Source of the DNA: Astropecten irregularis
Lineage: Eukaryota > Echinodermata > Asteroidea > Paxillosida > Astropectinidae
Direction of reading: 5' to 3'
Length of the DNA stretch: 64,000 nucleotides
Assembly (NCBI GenBank): GCA_963971285.1
Contig: OZ020249.1
Span: forward strand, 3,348,001 to 3,412,000
Made by a program: the position numbers and the translations under genes. The notes beneath the pieces are model-generated. The model was not told the DNA's origin. It searched no databases and saw only the letters and a list, made by a program, of their open reading frames with translations. Positions 1 to 13,400 of the stretch are shown here, piece after piece; the first letter of the stretch is position 1; the number at the start of each line of letters is the position of its first letter.

Positions 1-1589
1 TCAACATTTGCTGCTGTTAAACAAAATTGATGGTTGTCACTTATGTTAAAACTAACCACATTTCACTTTCGATCAATAGATTTTAAATCAACAGATACAA
101 ACCCCCATATCACACTGCTTTATAGCCTATGCGCATGTACATCATTACATGTACATTATGCATGTACACAGTGGGGATGGCGAGCATCATGCATGGTGCT
201 GAACAAATAATTTTGCAAAACTATTATTTCAGATCAAATTCAACATTCTGCAACCTTTAACATAAAAATACTAATGAATAATGAGGTACGAAGTCAAATT
301 TCTACAAGAAATTACCTTGAAATCGTGAAATTAATTCGTGCAGTCCCCAGCTTTCCAACGTTGCCTTGACGGTGTCCATATTGCAATGAGGCGAGTGGTA
401 CATGCATGTGTCCATATTACCCAGGTTGAAGTAAACCTTAAACTGCGCGGCGTCAAGTTTAAACCGCGTTGCTTACTACTGAAACAACACTTCAGTCAAA
501 GTCGTGTATTAGTCATTTGTTGATAATTTTTTTAACACCACGGAGGAGTAAGCTGACATTTGACGTTTACACAAGTGAAGTGAAAGGACGAAAATGAGAC
601 TTTACTCAATATTGAGTCATAATTTACTCAACATCTTTACCCAACCCCTTTACACAACAATATTTTACACTTATTTTTTAGAGTGTAGGCCTGTTTGTTT
701 CAATCACGCGATCAGTGCGTGATCCTGCAGATCCACGTCCCATGCATGATACACTAAAATGGGATCCAGAGCATTAGTATCACTGGTCTTGTAACTGAAA
801 CCACGGAGGAAGGAAAACAGTTTTCCTTCCTCCATGCTGAAACAAACAGGCCCTAGCTAGAGACACTGTGGCAGTCCTCTGGCAATCTAATAGAAATACA
901 TTAGCAGTATTACAATATTACAATTTGGATTTACCTGCATGATTTTATTTTGTAGAGTCGATCTATAAAATTGGTACAGTAATTGCCATTCTAGAGCGTA
1001 TTGGTTAAATTCAAAGGTACTATCATACTTTGGTGGCACACCAAAACAGAAATATTCGCCTATAACTTACAGGATATAAAGAGATGCTGTATTTATCCTG
1101 AAAAGAGTAAAAACCAATAACCAAAAACAATTTTGATCTTTTAAAGATAAAAAATTATGGTGAAAATGATTGAAATTATACCGTGAACGTTTTTCACTGT
1201 TTTCTCTAAAAGTAGGCACCGTATGGGACTGGAAATTTCACTCGGACTCGAACACTAGGGACTGAGTTTCCTCAAGTACTCGACCTGAGTCTGCCCAAGA
1301 CACTTACAATTGTTAGCTTTTTATCTTTTTATACCACGATGCATTTTTCATGAACAAAGTTTGAAAGCATAACTTCCTACATTATGTATCGCATATGAAG
1401 GAAGCTAAAGTACAGTGCTAGGTACCCGGAATCACCTCTTTCTATAAAGGTGAAGGTCGATACAGAGCCCCTAAAGGCATGGGAGAAAAATAATAATTTG
1501 GGGAAAAAAATGTGGTGAAAACAAATTCGGCGAGTAAAAATGGGAGGGAGTGTGTGGAGAGGACAGAGCAAATCATAAATGTACATGTG
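1..1589. other. Intergenic flank, no gene seen
   Basis: No open frame here looks like a coding exon. The sequence is AT-rich with scattered palindromic ACATGTAC-type words. One short inverted-repeat element (listed separately) is the only structured feature. Confidence 0.5.
686..856. mobile_element. Short MITE-like element with inner hairpin
   Basis: The ends are inverted copies of TAGGCCTGTTTGTTTCA (686-702) and the complementary run ending at 856. Inside is a perfect hairpin: 13 bp arms at 805-817 and 821-833 around a CAG loop. There is no coding capacity. Family unknown. Confidence 0.5.
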
Positions 1590-3680
1590 CACTGTTAGAA
1601 ATTTTCTCCTTAAAAAAAACAGAAAAGTGCCTGCAGCAGAGTCTCGAGAACAACTGTAATTTTACTGCACAATTCTTAACACAATTAACAGTTTATCTGT
1701 TTTTAACAGACAATCTGTGTGTGATAAATAAATAATCTTCTTAAAAAAAACAGAAATGTGCTTGCAGAAGTCTCAAGAACTCCTGTAATTTCACTGCATA
1801 ATTCTTATCACAATTTACAGTACATCTGTTTTATAGCAGACTTTTCTGTTAGTGACAATTGAAATTTCTCTTGAAAAAAACCCAGAAAAGTGCCTGCAGC
1901 AGAGTCTCGAGAACAACTGTAATTTTACTACTCAATTCTTAACACAATTAACAGTTTATCTGTTTTTAACAGACAATCTGTGTGTGATAAATAAATAATT
2001 TTCTTAAAGAAAAAACAGAATGATTTAATAAATATTATTTTGTAGTAAACTGGAACAAAAATAAAATCTATCAGTTTAAAATGTGTGCATTACTTCATAA
2101 CAATGAATAATGCCCATGGCAAATGCATGGAAATGATTTCTCTAAGTGGTACATGTAGGTATACACTCTAACTACAGTTAGTAAGATGGACTTATAACTT
2201 ATTCCTTTATTTATGCACGAAGAAGATAAAAAGAAACATGCACATTAATTCACAACGCACTAGATATAAAAGTATCACTGTCAAGGTCATATCATGGCTA
2301 GCTAGACGTGCGATGCCTGTGGTTGTCTATTCAACGTGAAGTAGTACATGTGCAGCTGTGCTGCGCTGCACGATGTAGCATGTGTAGCGTAGGCCTACAT
2401 AGGCCTATTGAATATTCATTGTTTAATAGAAAATTGGCCAATCACTGGGTATGACAAAAAACAGATTCTGAAAATAAATTCCTTTCTCTTTTGAATCTGC
2501 TGTGATTCAAAAAAGTAGGCCTAGACCTACCCCCTTTTTTATGTAGGGCCTACTGAAAAAAATAATTGATAAAAAGAAAGGTCTATCTGAAATTAACAAA
2601 CTAATTTCCCGATTAGGCCCCTAACATAAATATTGCATTTCGAGTGAAATCTTTGGTTGAAATCAGTCATTTCGTTCTTTTCATGATTTTTGCTGTAAAA
2701 TTACAGATGGTCTGCGGTTAAAATGCTGCACAAAACAATCTTCATTAAAAAAACGTAAAAAAGAGGAAGCTTCCTCTTATCTACGAAACACTTCGCATCA
2801 AAATATTCTGTAAAAATAAATTGTTCTTTCTTTTTTGGATACTATTCTGTTAAATTGCAAGAGCAAAATTACTGACTGTTTAAACAGCATTTACTGAAAA
2901 GAAAGAACTGTCTGAAATCCACAAAATGTTCTATTAAATAACAGAATATGCGGCATTTCCAGTAAAATAAGTGAAAACTTCTGTTGAAAAAACACTCATT
3001 TCGTTTCTTTTAGGAATATTTCTGTCAAATTACAGATGGTCTGAGGCTACAATGTTTCACAAAACAATTTGTAAGAAAACAGATCTTTCATCGGAAATGA
3101 GGATTACTTTATATTCACATAGTACTCTGTGAAATTACAGGAAATCGGTATATGTGGTCTAAAAGCATTAACATTTCCTGTAAAAATAAATTTTTCATTA
3201 TTTCTTTGGGAATCTGTTCTGTTAAATTGCAAAAGAAAAATCAATGACCGTTTAAAGAGCATTCAGGAAAAAAAAAGAACTGTCTGAAAGAAACAAAATG
3301 TTCTCTTAAATTACAGTAAATGCGACATTTCAAGTAAAATTAATGGAAAATTATGTTGTTAAACACTTATTTCGTTTCTTTTGGGATTTTTTCTATAAAA
3401 TTACAGATGGTCTGCGGCTACAATGTTTCACAAAACAATTTGTAAGAAAACAGATCTTTCATTGAAAATGGGGATTACTTTATATTCACAAAGTACTCTG
3501 TGAAATTACAGAAAATCGGTATATGCGGTCTGAAAGCATAAAAAGTTCCTGTAAAAAAACAAATTCTCTTTCTTTTTGGAAATCTGTTCTGTTAACTTGC
3601 AGAAAATTCTCTGTTACAACAATTTACAGAAAGACTCTGTAATTTTTTCTTTGTAAAATCTACTGTTTTTTTTAACAGTG
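1590..3680. mobile_element. 2.1 kb transposon-like block built of tandem repeats
   Basis: The block starts CACTGTTAGAA and ends TTTTTTTAACAGTG, which are inverted copies of each other. Inside, palindromic words of the form CTGTNAAATTACAG recur many times. Two tandem families make up the body: about 131 bp units at 1602-2020, and longer 330-370 bp units at 2640-3660 marked by TTACAGATGGTCTG at 2701, 3030 and 3401. I found no convincing target-site duplication and no ORF. Probably a non-autonomous DNA transposon. Confidence 0.5.
1602..2020. repeat. Three tandem copies of a ~131 bp unit
   Basis: The marker AAACAGAAA recurs at about 1618, 1749 and 1882. The first and third copies are closer to each other than to the middle copy. 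Lies inside the transposon-like block at 1590-3680. Confidence 0.75.
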
Positions 3681-4242
3681 TGTTTCACAAATAGGAGAAC
3701 GGACCCAATGGTCTGGCCACATAGGGAGTAAACTTTTACTGTAGGGTTTACTGTTTCTACCTCAATGATAGCGCAGAAAATTTGAAAGACCGGACTGCTC
3801 TCTTAATTTTGTATTAGTGTAACCAAGCTCAAAAGAACTTGAAGAGGCATATATATTATTATATATATTTTATATAAATATATATTATAATATTATTATT
3901 ATAGGTTGGTGAATGGAAAAGGGGCAACATAAACCCATTATCACCGATGGCGGGTCCAGGTGTATCCACCTTCTTCAATAAATCTTTAATATGCTTTTGA
4001 AGTTCTTTTGAGATTTACGTTCAGGCCGAATTAAAACAAAAATCACGCCGATTTTTTTTTTTTTTTCACGCCGAATGTTTTTGTGTTCATGCCGATTTTT
4101 TTTTCACGCTTACTTTTTGTTGGCCCAACCCTTTTTTTGTTGGCCCGTCCCTTCAGTATGTTGAACTGAGATAACTTTAACAAATCAATAATATTGTGAC
4201 TCACAGTTTAACATTAAAGGGAGTTACGGGGAAGCACCAGGC
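3681..4242. other. Upstream region of the NLR gene
   Basis: No exon is recognisable. 3851-3905 is an almost pure A/T tract and 4052-4110 has poly-T runs separated by CACGCCGA words. Promoter elements cannot be called with confidence, and an additional upstream non-coding exon is possible. Confidence 0.3.
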
Positions 4243-4478
4243 ATGAAGGCACTCAGGACCTACGCTGACTTCAAGGAAGCTTTGAGGGTTGCTCGGGTTG
4301 TCTATGACCACTCACAGGCGAGGATGGTCAACAAGACGAAAAAAGTCCGGAGATTCAGGAAAATTTCCGCCATGCAAAAAACGAATTTCGCCGGAGCATC
4401 GAAACCAGACACCAACGGGAAAACATCGTGTCATCAACGAAAGCAAACTGTAAAAGCCCGTAAAGATTCGTCAAAAAG
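4243..4478 (+). CDS. NLR exon 1, basic N-terminal region
   Basis: The ATG at 4243 opens 78 codons rich in Lys and Arg, ending at an AAG|GTATGAG donor (phase 2). The product begins MKALRTYADFKEALRVARVV, likely helical, followed by a basic stretch. I recognise no family. The frame continues cleanly into exon 2, which is the main support for this being coding. Confidence 0.55.
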
Positions 4479-7400
4479 GTATGAGAGCATTTTGGTGTAC
4501 AGGAGCTCAATAAATCATATTATTTTAATGACATCACATGAGATTTATTTGGCTCCCTCTCCAGCACTTTGGGATGTGGAATGTCATTTCTTTTGGAGAA
4601 CTCGGTATTTCCGCTAAATTGTGTACTCATTTTAACTCCTCCGCGTTGGCTCGTAATGATTTTCTAATACGATACCAATGGCCATTGTATCCTACGCTCT
4701 CAGTGGAATTTGTCATAAAGCAATTAAGTGAGCGCTTACATTTTGCTTCAAATAGGGCAGTTAATGTAAGCGTCGGCAATAGATTTACAAAACTAAGACT
4801 AATATTGACCAATACCGTATATGCAGAACATGTTCACATTTATCCAAACATGTTCATACAGCATTTCTGATGAAGAGATTATTTGTTTCTTTGGTTGTAG
4901 TGTTGAGAAGACGGTTGAGAATGTGAGCACCCAGATTTTCATACGTACTCCGTTGGCATCCACTATCTGTCTCCAACTTCAATCGTCCACCTCGATATTA
5001 GCAGTGAAGGAAATGATACAAGAGAAACTCGGAATCGAAGCTACAAAGCAGCATCTCTTTACCAAGAGTGGATTTGAGGTAGGTCAACAATTCACAGAGA
5101 TTACGTCACACAAGCTTGTTTTCCGGAGTAATTTAACAAAGCAACAAAAAGGTAACAGAAATACTTTGGATATGTAAGAATGAAGTTGTTATTTTGCTGT
5201 AATGTATTTAAAACATATTCTTCTTCAAGTATTCACGACAATCGATTCAATTCTTGCTGACATTGAAATTTGAACTTAATGTTTTTAATTTCCTTTACAA
5301 ACAGCTTTGCGATGCACTTTCCTTATCGGATCAAGGAATTGACCGAGATACCAACTTAGATTTACGTCTCACGCCAGGATTGCTGGGCGGTGCTAATGAA
5401 AAGGACACACCAGGTAAAGTTTTAATTAGAACTGGTTCCGCATGCATTTTTCATTATGTACTCGACCATATTCTAAAATTAGCTGACTCTGAGAAATTTA
5501 CTTTGAAAATGTTTGTATTGAAATTTGTTGATTTTTAGGGAAAAATACAACTTAAGTTTGGACGTTATCGAAGATAGCTTGTTTTCAGCGCTGCGCGCGC
5601 GCGCGCAAAGGACAGTGGGTAACAGTGGGTTTTAAAGTTTTACCACACGCGTCGATACACGTACACGTATATCTTAAGTTGTTTTTTTTCCTCGAAGAAA
5701 GCCTTGCTTTGAGTTGTTATACATAGCGATGCTGCACAACGGTCCACGGAATGTTACTGTCGAGTCACTTGTTCCAGCAATGTAAAGTTGAGTACTTATT
5801 AGTTGAAATTTCATGTCCGTACGTTTGATGCACTCATCACCAGCCCTAGCAACTCTGTGTTTCCCTGCGTGCTTTGCGCACAGCCAGTTATGCGCTGTCT
5901 TCGATAAGGTCCATAGACATATTAACGCATAGACGGCCAGTCGTATGCAGTCATCTGTGATTCTGAAAACTATGGCAAAGCGGTCAATCGCGTGCAAACT
6001 GCGTGCGCTTGGCGCGCAACGCAACGCGCGTCCTGTAATAGAGCATGCATTTTCCAAGATTTTGAGCTTTTTTTGTCTCGCTAGCTATTCATTTTCAGGT
6101 ATAAACGTGATGCCATTACTTTGTAGTACTTCAGCCTAATTAAATTAACTAAATTTAATTGGAAAATGGCTTCATGTTCTTTTTGCCTGGAACTCTTCAG
6201 TCGGGCGCCGCGGAGATCAGGAAAAACCCTTTAGTTTTGAATAGGACCTGGCAGTCTATGCGTTTATATGTCTGTGGTGATACCCTGTCCAATATATTGA
6301 TAAAATCCGTGAACGCAGTTTTCCCGCGAAAACTGATGACGTACAAAAGTCGCCGGCGGGCAGCGGGAGTACGCATGCGTGATAGCCGTCGGTGAGCCCC
6401 CTTTACGCGCCATCACTAATGCAAATTAGGTAATCACGTGATCACATTTTATCAAAAAATATCTTTGGCGCCGGCTCAAAATCGGCAAATTTGTGGTCCC
6501 TTTTCTGACAAAAGGAAATCCATAAATTTTTGGTTCTTGTTATGTAAGTATAGGAAAACTATTCAAATAGTCATTCATGAGGGAAAATTCGATATTTCTC
6601 TATTCGTTTTACTACGTCTAGTCCAATGAGGTCATGGCGTACCAGGTTTTTTGATGAGCTCTCGCCAGTAGGCCTCACTTTTCGCTGCGTTGTTTCACAT
6701 ACAGAGGAAAAAGTACAGCATTTTCTTTCTTCACTGTCTTAATTGACATTATACCTTCAGAGATAAGTACATTGTTGGATTTTCAAAAACTTCACCGGAC
6801 TAGAGCTTTAAACAAAATTGATGCGATGTGTAATTGGATCTTAAGCCTGGCCACCTGAATTGCAACATTGGGATTCAAAGAATTACTATTCATATTAGAA
6901 GACTTCCGTTGGAACTTTAGAAAAGTTTTCCTCCTAGTGTATTCCATTGTAAAAAGTAAAACACGTGCACTTCCAAACACATTAAGGTGCGTGTCACTTT
7001 GGATGGTACATGTCATGGGTAAGCGACCAATGAATGGCTTGTTGGATTTACGATGCTGCTTTACTATCTCGATTTCAGGACCGAGCGAGCAACGTTCACA
7101 TGGATCAAGTGCGAGTGGGCACGATGTTGCTACACCAAGCAACGTTCCTAATGAATCAGAGCAGTCTGACTCTCGCCAAGGTATACTCATTACTTACACA
7201 CTTTCCACTATGAGATTGTCAAACCTGATAGTAAAATCCCAATCGAGTCTGACCAATAGTATGAAAACCTAACATGTCTTTCCGCGGGGAGTGGGGTTAT
7301 TGATCTAAGTAACATAATTGTTATAGTGATGTTTGAGTTAAATTGAAGAATGTAACCGTGGATTTTGCTGAAACGGTGCTATTTGTTATGAACGATTTTC

Positions 7401-10400
7401 TGTGCTATCCTTACAAATACACACAACCGGACCTCTTGGGCGATATCGTGATGACGAAAGGGAATTTGAGATGAATTCTACAATATAAAACGGAATGGTT
7501 AGAATCAGAAAGGCAACAGTCAAGGAAAAGTAAACAAGAATGAAAATCTGGCTCGAAAGACAATGGACTGTGCCCGGAATGTCCATTCAATGTTGAGCAG
7601 CGCCGACTATGAATGTTAGTTGCTGCAGATATACGGTAGCGAAGGTGCTGATCGAGGCTGCCGAGGGGTTGCTCACATTCTCTGCCGCTCACGCCTGTCG
7701 TTTATTATAGTACCATACTTTAATACGTGAATTAAAATGATAATTGATGAAATTTACAAAGACTGGTTTGGAACATTATTTTAAAGAAAGACAATCGAAT
7801 AATATAAGCATACATCAAACGATCTGAACATCAGACAGATGAAAACTAATGTAATCACGGCAAAGCTTTATATTATTGTTAAACAACATTCATTCCAACC
7901 AAATTAAGGTGCGTGTCACTTTGGATGGTACATGTCATGGGTAAGCGACCAATGAATGGCTTGTTGGATTTACGATACTGCTTTACTATCTCGATTTCAG
8001 GACCGAGCGAGCAACGTTCACATGGATCAAGTACGAGTGGGCACGATGTTCCTACACTAAGCAACGTTCCTAATGAATCAGAGCAGTCTGACTCTCGCCA
8101 AGGTATACTCTCTTTGCACTGTGAGATTGTAAAATCTGATAGTTAAAGCCCGATCGAGTCTGGCCAATGGTATGAAAATCGAGCCTGTCTCTTGGGGGGG
8201 GGGGGTCATTGAGATCAAGTATCGTTATTATTATAATGATGTTTGACATGCATTGAAGAATGTTAGCGTGGATTTTGCACAAACGGTGTTATGTTTTATG
8301 AATAATTCTCGGTGCTACCATGAAATATACACACAAGCTGAGCTGGTGGACGATACCGTGATGACTAAAGCGAATTTGAGATGGATTCTAGCTGTTTTAG
8401 CTACAGTGTATTTGACTTTTTAGTCTATCGCATTCAATATCTCCAGGCCATATTCTGAGGAAATTTCAATGCAATCCATTCCTGCATCACAGAGTAATAA
8501 ATGATTGTCTGAAAATGTCCATTTTCCTGCAATTACAAATGAGTGACAATGGTGGTCATCTTAACATTCTTAGTTGTGATCTGAAAATCTCCCCTCGACT
8601 TGGCCGCCCACATTCACTATACACAGATCACCACTAAGATGACCACAACTGTCACTCATTTGTAACAGTAGCAAAATAGACTTTTCAACACAATCAGTAA
8701 TTGTTCGGCGATACATGAATGGTTTGTATTGAAAATTTGTCAGAATTTACCCAGTGAGATAGTCAATGCAATAGACAAAAAATCAAATCCTGAAAACATA
8801 CAATTTCTGTTCATAATTTTTTTGAAAATGGGTATTTCCAAAAGAATGTAATATGCAAAAAAAAAAATGGCATGGACACAAGTTCAAATTCTGATCGATG
8901 AATTAAAATATAATAATCGTTTTTATTTTTTTCACAGAAATGACGCCGTATATAAACAAACCCAATAAAATAGAATCATTACATCATCACTGGCTCAATT
9001 GGTAGCTAGATCGAGCGCGACTATAATTAGGAATCGATTGTTGGCTTTCTTTAAAGGAACAATAATGATGCTTGATTTTTCTTTAAAAACAAACAGAACC
9101 TGCTGCTGCTACTGCTGCTGCTGCTCTGAGTGAGACGACACTGATGAGTATCGCCTCAAACCTTGGACATGAGTGGAAGACGTTGGCCACGCACTTGGGT
9201 GTCAGAGCGGACGAGGTTGATCGGATTGAGGCCGATTATCATACAACCGAGGACAGGATCTTCCGGATGCTGGTGAAATGGCAGCAGCAGCAGGATGGAG
9301 CAAGCGATGCTTCACTCACTCTCTGCAAGGCTCTGGAGAGTTGCGGCAGGACGGATCTTACGTCTATTCTCAAAGGTAAGAGTAACCAGCCGAATCATTA
9401 TTGTATAATACAGGGTGTTCAGAAAAAAAAAACCGAAAACGAGATTTGTCAGTGTTTAATCCTATTTTAATTTCACTTTTGAATAATAAATGAACCATAT
9501 CTGGATAGCTTATTTCCTCGGGTTTCATTTGATGCCATTCATATGATCCATACTTCACGCATGAGTGAATAAAGACAATATGAAGCAAGGCTATCAAAAA
9601 ATTATTTGCACAATGATATTTTTATTTTAAAGAATCAATCACATGCCTAGAAACTACATTTCCTTGCCTTCCAAATGAAGCGTCAGTCAGGAAAAAATAA
9701 TGAAAAAATAATGAGCAAGGGTTGGCATAGGGCCGTATGCATAAAAAGTAGCAATTGCTTTTTCTAGCCTTTTACTTGAATCCGTATGCATAAAAATAAG
9801 CCATTGCTTGCAAGCTCAAACTTTTGCTAGTAAGCACAAGCAATAGCGCTGCGCACTGCATGCGCTAAAAATAGCACCGAACCTCAGACAAACATTGCAA
9901 CCGGCCATGCAAACGTGTGGTGAGTGGGGGTGTGTGTGCGCGTGCATGCATGGTGTGACGTCATTAGTGCGGAACGCTATTGCTTGCGGGCAGCAAGCAA
10001 CTGCTTAAAGATAAGCATAAAACGAACTTTTTGCTTGCTCTTATGAGCAATTGCTTACGTTTTTTAAAGCTCCGTCATACCTGATTGATCTCTTGCTGAA
10101 TATTATGTTTGCGTTTAGTCATCATGTTCATAATATTAATATAAACCCTGAAGTTGTACAGGAGTAGAATAAATCGAGAACAAATAGCTTAAGCGACCTA
10201 TCGCAAATTATTCCGTTTGTGTTTTGTTTTCGCTCTTGTCTTCATGATGGCATTTGTATCATTATTTATTTTTCATCCATCCTTTTTGCCAATAAAGGTC
10301 ATGATCGTGGTCTTTGCCTGCTGTAGACCATGTAAGACTGTTTTGCATTCTGTACTGATCATCTCCCCACCCACATTACATATTACGTAATCCGCCTTTG

Positions 10401-13400
10401 TACTCACATGAATGGTTTTTGAGCCAGCATGGCGTCCTTATTGTTGAAACCTCAAGCAACTGCTTACTGAAAGCAAGCAAAAGGTTTATTAAAGCAGAAG
10501 CAACAGTTTCTGCATACGGATTTAAGCAATTATTGCTTAAGCTTCATGTTTTGCTTGACAAGCAATTGCTTGTGCTTGAAGCAATTGCTTGCAAGTTGCT
10601 CGCATTACAGTCTTGGCAATTTCCTATGAATTGTTAAACTTTGTCTTTATTTTTCCTTCGGATTTCCGGAGGAACCAATCAGAGCCCTCAAAAATCCAGT
10701 TGAATCGGTATCTAATGAATATGGGTGACCTGTAACGAATGACCTCTGTGTACCCTGCTAATGCAGTATCGTAGTACTATGTTCCGGCGTCTTGGGACCG
10801 CGAATAGTGGTACTGCATGTCATGATGCATTGAAATAATGTCTGTGTTGCCTACTGCTTGCTATAGTGGCCATGGTAGTATACTATTCATCGCATAGCCG
10901 GACATGCCTGATGCATGAGGGCATTGAACACTGTTACTATACACACGATCTATTTCTATTATGGTAAATACAACATGAAAGCTGATGGTATTAAATTAAC
11001 ACACACATTAATTGTGGGTGCGTAGTTAACTCTAGCTTTCCACAAGCGAGACACTATCACATGGATTTGAATGTAGCTGTTATGTTGGGCCGTATGCATA
11101 AAAAGTAGCAATTGCTTGCAAGCAATTACTTGTCAGGCAAAGATCAAGCTGAAGCAATTGCTTAAATCCGCATGCATAAACTTCTTCTTCAATCTTTTGC
11201 TTGCTTTCAACAAGCAATTGCTTGAGGTTTCAACAATGAGGATGCCAGGCCGGCGCAAAAACAATTCATGGGAGTACAAAGGCGGATCACGTAATATGTA
11301 ACATATGTGGGGAGGTGATCAGTACAGAATGCAAAACACTCATATGTGCTCCACAGCAGGAAAAGACCATGATCATGACCAGTATATTGGCAAAAGGATG
11401 GATGGAAGCGAAAACAAAACACAAACGGAATGATTCCGATAGGTCGCTGGAGCTATAATTTCTTCTCGATTTATTCTACTCCTGTACAACTTCTTCTGGG
11501 TTTCTCTTACGATCATGAACATGATGATTAAACGCAAACATCATGATTAAGCAAAAACTCAAGCTGGTACGACGGAGCTTTAAAAACGTAAGAAATTGCT
11601 TATAAGAGCAAGCAAAAGGTTTATGCATACGTTTTGTTGAGCAATAGCTTATCTTTAAGCAGTTGCTTTCTGCCCACAAGCAATTGTTTGTGCTTGCTCG
11701 CTAAAGCTTTAGCTTGCAAGCAATGGCTTATTTTTACACATACGGATTCAAGTAAATGGCTAGAAAAAGCAATTTCTACTTTTTATGCATACGGCCCGTT
11801 GTGTCTGCGATTTTACAAGCACGGAACCATGCAGCTCAGACTGTTAAACCTAGTCTAGATTGCTGCTGCACGTTGTTATCGTTATGCGCGATAGCCCACC
11901 ACCACGAGAGGGCGTATCATGACCATCCGCTAGCGACGCACTAGTCTGGTTCCCGGACCCCAAAAGCGCCCGACTATTGTCTGTTAAATTTAGGGTCAGG
12001 TATCGGCTACGTGTACTGGAGGGTCACGTGACCAAAAAAGTAAATTTCTGACTTTTTACGGAAAAATCCGAAACATTACGAACTCGTTTTCGTTCAACTT
12101 CGGATAGCAACGTTGACTTTCGGCTATTTCCGACAGGTCACGCGAGGTCATGTACTTCTGGGATTTACACGTCATGTAAATATGTTTCATTCCGGCTACA
12201 GTTAGCCCAAATAGAGCATAATTATTGTTCACATACAACAGAGCACTTTTCCTATTATGCACTTTTGAGGAGTTTGTTGTATGGTTTTTTCCCACTCTTT
12301 GATTTCTTATTCTGTCCAGATAGAATTGCCAATATAAGTAATAAACTGCTGCAAACTGCTCATCTGCAAAAATGACCTGAAATATATCAAATGCATTAAG
12401 TTAGGAGGGCCTGACGCGTTTCGATCCTCAGTTTGCCTTTGAGAAAGATCCTGTTAGGATCGAAACGCGTCAGGCCCTCCTAACTTTAAGCATCAGATAA
12501 AATTGCATGAGCTTACAGAAGTGCAAAAATGAATGCTAAAATTGATTCTCGCTAAACTCTAAAACTAGCTTCCGCGCCTGCGCAGACATGACAGCTGTGT
12601 CATGTTCTATTTTTAACCGTAGCCGATACCTGACCTAAGATTTTTAATAAGAGTCGTCAGGGAATCTTTAAGCAGGGAACCAGACTAGCGACGCACGAGG
12701 GTGCACCCAAGTAAATAGTGCCAAAATCCGTCCGCCGAGCTCATGAATGAAAATGAAGGATTGAAAGGTGACATGTTCATCATCATTTTTCTGTGCAACT
12801 GTGACAAGTCCCATCCCCTCTTCCATCCTTGATCTACCTCCAAAGTGGGACGCGAAAGTGGCTATGTCCACTGCAAAATGATCCCAGATGAACACATGAA
12901 GCAAGAAATTTGTGTTACAGAGAGGGAATGGAATGGAGAAATCTCATGTTCAAAATCATAGCATGTAAATAAGCTATATGGTTTCCCATATAAAACTGTA
13001 CAAAAAACATGGCCGCCACCCCAGATGTGAACCCCTGCCATTTCGCAGAGGAGCGATATTTTTCAATTTTCTTTTCAAAAAAGTGACCTTTGGAATATTC
13101 TGCTTCCCCTCAGTGTGGTATGGTGTAAAAAAATGGACACTATCTGCTCTTATAGGGTGCACCCAAGTAAATAGTGCCAAAATCCGTCCGCCAAGCTCAT
13201 GAATAAAAGTTAAGCACTCAATATATTTTAAATAAGAGAGTTGTGAGACCTATGAAAATGAAGGATTGAAGAAATATGGCACTGGACCTCCTGCCTGGAC
13301 TCTGGGCTTCCATTTGCGACCATTTTGGATGCAATTGGATGAGAAAGTGGGTCTATTTCAGCCGCTTTGCAGAGGTATGTTCTTTTGAAAATGGCTTCTT

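Larger units (their letters stand above)
6975..8395 (+). repeat. Tandem duplication carrying the linker exon
   Basis: The block 6975-7485 is repeated at about 7900-8395, offset by about 920 bp, each copy carrying one 102 nt exon with its flanking intron. From the start of each copy to the end of the exon the copies are nearly identical. Downstream intron sequence has diverged much more. Confidence 0.8.

Noticed and set aside
4243-5413. Ubiquitin-like exons as part of a transposon-encoded protein
   Set aside because: Considered because Ubl modules occur in some transposon proteins. No inverted or long terminal repeats flank these exons and the phases run on into the NLR, so the gene fusion is preferred, though not proven.
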